A stretch of 9,355 nt of DNA from Anaerolineae bacterium (GTDB lineage Bacteria > Chloroflexota > Anaerolineae > UBA4142), in the NCBI GenBank assembly GCA_026417715.1, contig JAOACU010000065.1, forward strand, positions 1-9,355, given 5' to 3'. Each line of letters opens with the position of its first letter. Within the stretch, counting starts at the first letter, position 1. The position numbers were made by a program, and so were the translations under genes. This document shows positions 6,376 through 9,355 of this stretch, piece by piece. The notes below the pieces were generated by a model that ran no database searches, had not been told where the DNA came from, and worked only from the letters and a program-made list of their open reading frames with translations.

Positions 6376-7524
6376 ATGTACGATTGCTTTTTTGCCAAAA
6401 TGACGCGACGCGAATTTCTGAAGAACACGGCAACTTTATGCGTCAAGGCAGGATTGGCTTCGATTTTTCTTTCTGCCTGCACTCCCGATACTCAACCACA
6501 ATCTACTCCAACGTCCACTGTCCTTGCCCAATCTCAACCTGCATCAACTCCCACGACGGTTATCGCTACACCTCACGCGCGTCAAGATGTTGGCTTTGAA
6601 CCCGGCTATGTGAAACTTGCTAGAACAGGTGAGTTGAGCAAGCGCGCTGAAAAACTGTGGGCGATAATGGAGAGTTGTCAACTCTGTCCGCGCCAATGCC
6701 GCGTCAATCGGCTCAAGGGGATGAGTGGATTTTGTCATTCCCCTGGTGCAACGCTTGTGGTCGCCTCGTTCGGTCCACACTTTGGCGAAGAACGACCACT
6801 CGTCGGCTTTGGCGGTTCGGGCACGATCTTTTTCACCCATTGCAACTTGCGTTGCGTGTTCTGTCAGAACTGGTACATCAGTCAACTCGGCGTCGGTGAA
6901 GAGACCGAAATCGCCGAACTTGCCCAGATGATGCTCGAACTGCAAAAAATCGGTTGCCACAACTTGAACATCGTGACGCCGACGCACTATTCCGCGCATC
7001 TGGTCAAAGCCCTTGAAATCGCTGTAGAGATGGGCGTGCGCTTGCCGATTGTGTACAACACCAGCGGTTGGGAACGACGTGAAATCCTCGAAATCCTCGA
7101 TGGCATCGTGGATATTTACTTGCCCGATTTCAAGTACTGGGACAGCGCGATGGCAGCCAAGTACTCGTCGGGTGCGGCAAGTTATCCCGAAATGACCCAA
7201 GCCGCGATTCTTGAGATGAATCGTCAGGTGGGTGTTGCCAAGCCCGCGCAGGGTGGTATCTTGCAGCGCGGCTTGATCATTCGCCACTTGGTAATGCCTA
7301 ACAACGTTGCAGGTTCAGAACAAATTATGGAGTGGATTGCAACTTATCTGCCCAAAGACACCTACGTCAATATTATGATGCAATACAATCCACTCTTCAA
7401 AGCGCTCGAATATCCTGAAATCGCGCGACGCATCACCAAAGAAGAGTACGAGCGCGTGGTCAGGCGCGCGCAAGAGTTGGGCTTGACCAATCTCGATATT
7501 CAAGGTTACTGGTGGCTACGATAG
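6376..7524 (+). CDS. Radical SAM protein of the PflX/PflA-like type with Tat lipoprotein signal
   Basis: This 382-residue protein begins with a twin-arginine motif T10-R-R-E-F-L-K16, a hydrophobic stretch and a lipobox F-L-S-A-C35. A Ser/Thr/Pro/Gln-rich linker runs to about residue 70, as in exported, lipid-anchored proteins. The rest resembles the family of Fe-S proteins related to pyruvate formate-lyase activases (COG1313/PflX-like). A cysteine-rich segment C101-x2-C104-x3-C108 plus C120 has the V-N-R-x-x-G-x-x-G-F-C form. The radical SAM motif C156-N-L-R-C160-V-F-C163 binds the SAM cluster. A barrel with N-T-S-G-W and L-P-D-F-K-Y-W follows. The core is full length with no broken motif. 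It lies 3 nt after the membrane protein gene and its 3' end overlaps cobQ by 19 bp tail to tail. The substrate is unknown. Tat export would put a SAM- and electron-dependent enzyme outside the cytoplasm, which is odd. The signal could alternatively serve only as a membrane anchor. Confidence 0.85.
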   Translation: MYDCFFAKMTRREFLKNTATLCVKAGLASIFLSACTPDTQPQSTPTSTVLAQSQPASTPTTVIATPHARQDVGFEPGYVKLARTGELSKRAEKLWAIMESCQLCPRQCRVNRLKGMSGFCHSPGATLVVASFGPHFGEERPLVGFGGSGTIFFTHCNLRCVFCQNWYISQLGVGEETEIAELAQMMLELQKIGCHNLNIVTPTHYSAHLVKALEIAVEMGVRLPIVYNTSGWERREILEILDGIVDIYLPDFKYWDSAMAAKYSSGAASYPEMTQAAILEMNRQVGVAKPAQGGILQRGLIIRHLVMPNNVAGSEQIMEWIATYLPKDTYVNIMMQYNPLFKALEYPEIARRITKEEYERVVRRAQELGLTNLDIQGYWWLR

Positions 7525-9074
7525 ACGGAGGACGGAGGACGGAAGACGGAGGACGAAGGACGGACGCCGAGAATCTGATAGATGGCGTCCATTTTGAGAT
7601 GTTCACGTGCGATGCGCGCCAAGCGTTCGTACGCCGCTTGCCGATCGAAACGCGCGCGTGTCGTGCGCGCAAATCCTTTGCGCGCGGCAAGGTTCGTCAA
7701 CATCACATCGCGTAGCGCGTCGTTGTCGAACAAACCGTGCAGGTACGTTCCCGCGATCCAACCGCGCGCGTCCACTGCACCATCGGTATCGTCCACCACA
7801 TTTTCACCGCGCATCGTGATTCGTAGAGGCGACGCAATGTGGTCGCCCAGAATCGTACGTCCCATATGAATTTCGTATCCCACGACCTCGACACCGCGCG
7901 CGTTTGCGAACAAACCTTCGTTCGCGATGACGATACCGCGCGCGCGAACGGTTTGCTTTTCTGGTGCGAACGTGGTCACAACAGGTAACAAACCCAACCC
8001 CGCGCATTCCGTCTCGTTCGATTCGACGCGCAGTGGATCGAGAATTTGCGCGCCGAGCATCTGATAGCCGCCGCAAATGCCAAGTATCGGTGTGCCTGCG
8101 CGCGCGAGTTCAACGATGTGCGCGGCAAGACCGCGTGCGCGTAAAAATTGCAAATCGGCAATCGTCGTCTTCGTACCCGGCAAAATAATCAAATCGGGTG
8201 TGCCCAAATCGTCCACGCGATCCACGAATCGTACGGTCACATCTTCTTCCGCGCGCAACGGATCGAAATCGTCAAAGTTGCTGATGTGGGGGAGACGAAT
8301 TACTACAAGATCAAGTGCGGCGGTCAGCGGTCGGCGGTCAGCGGTCAGCGTCTCCAACGCCACGGAATCTTCATCGGCGATATTCACATCGCGAATGAAA
8401 GGCACGACACCGAGAACGGGCACGCCACTACGTTCCTCCAAAATTTTCACGCCGTCCTCGAACAAGCGCGCATCGCCACGAAATTTGTTGACGATGAATC
8501 CTTTGACACGCGCGCGTTCGCTCCCTTCGAGGAGCGCGTATGTTCCCAACAACTGCGCGAAAATTCCGCCGCGATCAATATCGCCCACGAGTAGCACAGG
8601 CGCGTCGGCATACTCGGCAATCGCCATATTCACCAAATCGCCGCGCCGCAAATTTAGTTCGACAGGACTACCCGCGCCTTCGATGACGACGATGTCGTAC
8701 TGTGCGCGCAACGTATCGAGCGCGCGCGTCACGATGCTCCACAATTCACTACGGCGGCGGATGTATTCGCCTGCAGGTAAACGCGCCCAAGGTTTGCCCA
8801 TCACCACGATTTGCGCGAACGCATCGGCTTCGGGTTTGATAAGCACAGGATTCATTTCGACGGTGACATCCACGCCCGCCGCTTGCGCTTGCATCGCTTG
8901 CGCGCGTCCCACTTCGAGACCATCGCGCGTCACGAACGAATTGAGTGCCATATTTTGCGCTTTGAACGGCGCGACACGAAAACCATCTTGCTTGAAAATG
9001 CGGCACAACGCGGCAACCAGCAAACTCTTGCCGACGGAAGACATTGTGCCTTGGATCATTACTGAACTTTTCAT
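7506..9074 (-). CDS. cobQ: Cobyric acid synthase (glutamine-hydrolysing)
   Basis: CobQ/CbiP amidates side chains b, d, e and g of adenosylcobyrinic acid a,c-diamide using glutamine and ATP in the cytoplasm. The 522-residue product has the N-terminal dethiobiotin-synthetase-like ATPase domain: M-I-Q-G-T-M-S-S-V-G-K-S (6-17), K-A-Q-N-M-A-L-N-S (38-46) and E-G-A-G-S-P-V-E-L-N (132-141). Then comes V-G-D-I-D-R-G-G-I-F (163-172) and a class I glutamine amidotransferase domain: L-P-G-T-K (298-302), nucleophile C334 in G-I-C-G-G-Y, Y-E-I-H-M-G (400-405), and H446 in Y-L-H-G. Two parts look repeat-derived: T-A-D-R-R-P-L-T-A (244-252), encoded by a heptamer array, and the last 18 residues (505-522), encoded by another. 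The family usually ends near D-A-I-Y (496-499). ATG 9072-9074 begins just before the family M-I-Q-G-T motif, although its ribosome site is weak. cobS is the next gene on this strand, beyond two + strand genes. Confidence 0.92.
   Translation of the reverse strand: MKSSVMIQGTMSSVGKSLLVAALCRIFKQDGFRVAPFKAQNMALNSFVTRDGLEVGRAQAMQAQAAGVDVTVEMNPVLIKPEADAFAQIVVMGKPWARLPAGEYIRRRSELWSIVTRALDTLRAQYDIVVIEGAGSPVELNLRRGDLVNMAIAEYADAPVLLVGDIDRGGIFAQLLGTYALLEGSERARVKGFIVNKFRGDARLFEDGVKILEERSGVPVLGVVPFIRDVNIADEDSVALETLTADRRPLTAALDLVVIRLPHISNFDDFDPLRAEEDVTVRFVDRVDDLGTPDLIILPGTKTTIADLQFLRARGLAAHIVELARAGTPILGICGGYQMLGAQILDPLRVESNETECAGLGLLPVVTTFAPEKQTVRARGIVIANEGLFANARGVEVVGYEIHMGRTILGDHIASPLRITMRGENVVDDTDGAVDARGWIAGTYLHGLFDNDALRDVMLTNLAARKGFARTTRARFDRQAAYERLARIAREHLKMDAIYQILGVRPSSSVFRPPSSVYRSHQ
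7524..7565 (+). repeat. Heptamer tandem repeat (six GACGGAG-like units) at the radical SAM/cobQ junction
   Basis: Six 7-bp units run from 7524 to 7565: GACGGAG, GACGGAG, GACGGAA, GACGGAG, GACGAAG, GACGGAC. The array starts on the last base of the radical SAM stop codon and lies inside the 3' end of cobQ on the opposite strand, where it encodes the S-S-V-F-R-P-P tail. The unit is related to that at 4073-4093. Confidence 0.85.
8322..8349. repeat. Heptamer tandem repeat (four GGTCAGC-like units) inside cobQ
   Basis: GGTCAGC, GGTCGGC, GGTCAGC and GGTCAGC are consecutive on the + strand within the coding region of cobQ. The frame is kept and they encode T-A-D-R-R-P-L-T-A at residues 244-252, between the ATPase domain and the V-V-I-R-L-P segment that opens the amidotransferase half. 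This looks like a repeat insertion tolerated in an interdomain linker. Confidence 0.75.
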
Positions 9075-9120
9075 AATTCGCTAAACTTTTGTGCTCTTGG
9101 GTAGAAAACGGTATTAAAAG

Positions 9121-9199
9121 TCGCCTCAACGAATGGGCAACGAATAAACGAATGAGTCCCGCGCAGATTCGTTTATTCGTTCAGGATTCGTTGAGGCGG
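9121..9199. repeat. Nested palindromic element upstream of cobQ
   Basis: Outer arms CGCCTCAACGAAT (9122-9134) and ATTCGTTGAGGCG (9186-9198) are perfect 13-bp complements. Inner arms 9139-9153 and 9167-9181 are perfect 15-bp complements built from two ACGAAT words. A symmetric 4-nt mismatch separates the stems and a 13-nt loop closes them. It lies in the 281-bp gene-free end of the window (9075-9355). No promoter or B12-riboswitch element is recognised between it and cobQ. It resembles a REP-type or small mobile palindrome. Confidence 0.8.
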
Positions 9200-9233
9200 A
9201 GTTCCAAAACAAACCTCAACTCATAGAAACCTT

Positions 9234-9272
9234 TTTTCTCCCCAGGAGCGAACTCCGCTCATGGGGAGAAAA
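9234..9272. repeat. Second strong hairpin upstream of cobQ
   Basis: TTTTCTCCCCA (9234-9244) pairs with TGGGGAGAAAA (9262-9272) over 11 bp. One mismatch then leads to GAGCG/CGCTC (9246-9250/9256-9260) around a 5-nt loop. In neither direction is the stem followed by a T-run outside it, so terminator function is unproven. It may end transcription between cobQ and a gene beyond the window or be another dispersed palindrome. Confidence 0.6.
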
Positions 9273-9292
9273 CGGCAATTTGATGATTTGAT

Positions 9293-9305
9293 CACTGTGA
9301 CAGTG
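9293..9305. promoter_or_regulatory. 6-1-6 palindrome, possible operator
   Basis: CACTGT-G-ACAGTG is a perfect 13-bp palindrome that ends 21 bp before a possible -35 box at 9327. It could be a regulator site for a gene beyond the window or for cobQ. No specific regulator family is recognised. Confidence 0.35.
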
Positions 9306-9326
9306 TATGCAGTGGTAAGTGATAAC

Positions 9327-9355
9327 TTGGCAAATCATAGTTCTAATTGTAACAT
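9327..9355 (+). promoter_or_regulatory. Possible sigma70-type promoter pointing out of the window
   Basis: TTGGCA (9327-9332) and TAACAT (9350-9355) are spaced by 17 bp. The -10 is the last six bases of the window, so the gene it would serve is not visible. Matches are moderate and chance is possible. Confidence 0.35.

Noticed and set aside
6544..7287. 247-codon open frame on the - strand
   Set aside because: Antisense to the radical SAM gene, whose cysteine motifs and family segments are intact.
8077..9084. 335-codon open frame on the + strand
   Set aside because: It lies antisense to cobQ, is Ser/Arg/Thr-rich with no motif, and cobQ has complete catalytic motifs on the other strand.
9234..9272. 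Intrinsic terminator
   Set aside because: The stem is strong but no run of T follows it on either strand, so it is listed only as a hairpin.
9075..9355. Cobalamin riboswitch before cobQ
   Set aside because: No B12-box-like conserved sequence is seen on either strand; the structure present is simple palindromes.

Overview
The window reads as a chromosomal segment of a bacterium, most likely an uncultured anaerobic member of the Chloroflexota (Anaerolineae or a related class). This rests on gene content and repeat style, not on a marker gene. The cues are a large protein ending in duplicated beta-sandwich domains with the W-x-x-G-E and P-x-G-T-Y-R motifs common in that phylum, two CooC-type nickel-insertion ATPases as in organisms with CO dehydrogenase/acetyl-CoA synthase, corrinoid genes, abundant CGCGCG strings, and gene gaps filled with short tandem repeats and nested palindromes. 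No rRNA, tRNA, CRISPR array, transposase or phage gene was seen.

Layout. (1) 1-936 +: the 3' end of a protein that starts outside the window. (2) 940-3174 +: a probable metal-regulated operon. A sigma70-like promoter (951-979) with a 14-bp palindrome at the predicted transcription start is followed by a Fur-family repressor gene (1013-1453) and two different cooC-type genes (1478-2227 and 2401-3174). The gap between the two cooC genes is 173 bp of back-to-back tandem repeats plus a 17-bp-stem hairpin. (3) 3175-3334: a convergent gap with a nested inverted-repeat element. (4) 3335-4033 -: cobS. (5) 4099-7524 +: a two-gene unit with its own sigma70-like promoter, encoding a polytopic membrane protein with a spermidine-synthase-like domain and a translationally coupled radical SAM protein carrying a Tat/lipoprotein signal. 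(6) 7506-9074 -: cobQ, whose 3' end overlaps the radical SAM gene. (7) 9075-9355: gene-free, with two palindromic elements, a 6-1-6 operator-like palindrome and a possible promoter facing out of the window.

How the genes fit together. CooC proteins supply nickel to CO dehydrogenase (and acetyl-CoA synthase). CobQ and CobS make the corrinoid that the corrinoid iron-sulfur protein of the same pathway needs. A Fur-family regulator at the head of the cooC genes, with TGCAA/TTGCA half-sites like those recalled for nickel-responsive Nur, suggests metal control of this maturation operon. The + strand membrane/radical SAM pair sits between cobQ and cobS, which would otherwise be neighbours on the - strand. 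Related 7-bp tandem repeats mark both junctions, so the pair may be an inserted cassette. The pair has no assigned function and is the best candidate here for an undescribed system. A second unexplained pattern is the repeated use of heptanucleotide tandem repeats with different unit sequences, including one inside cobQ.
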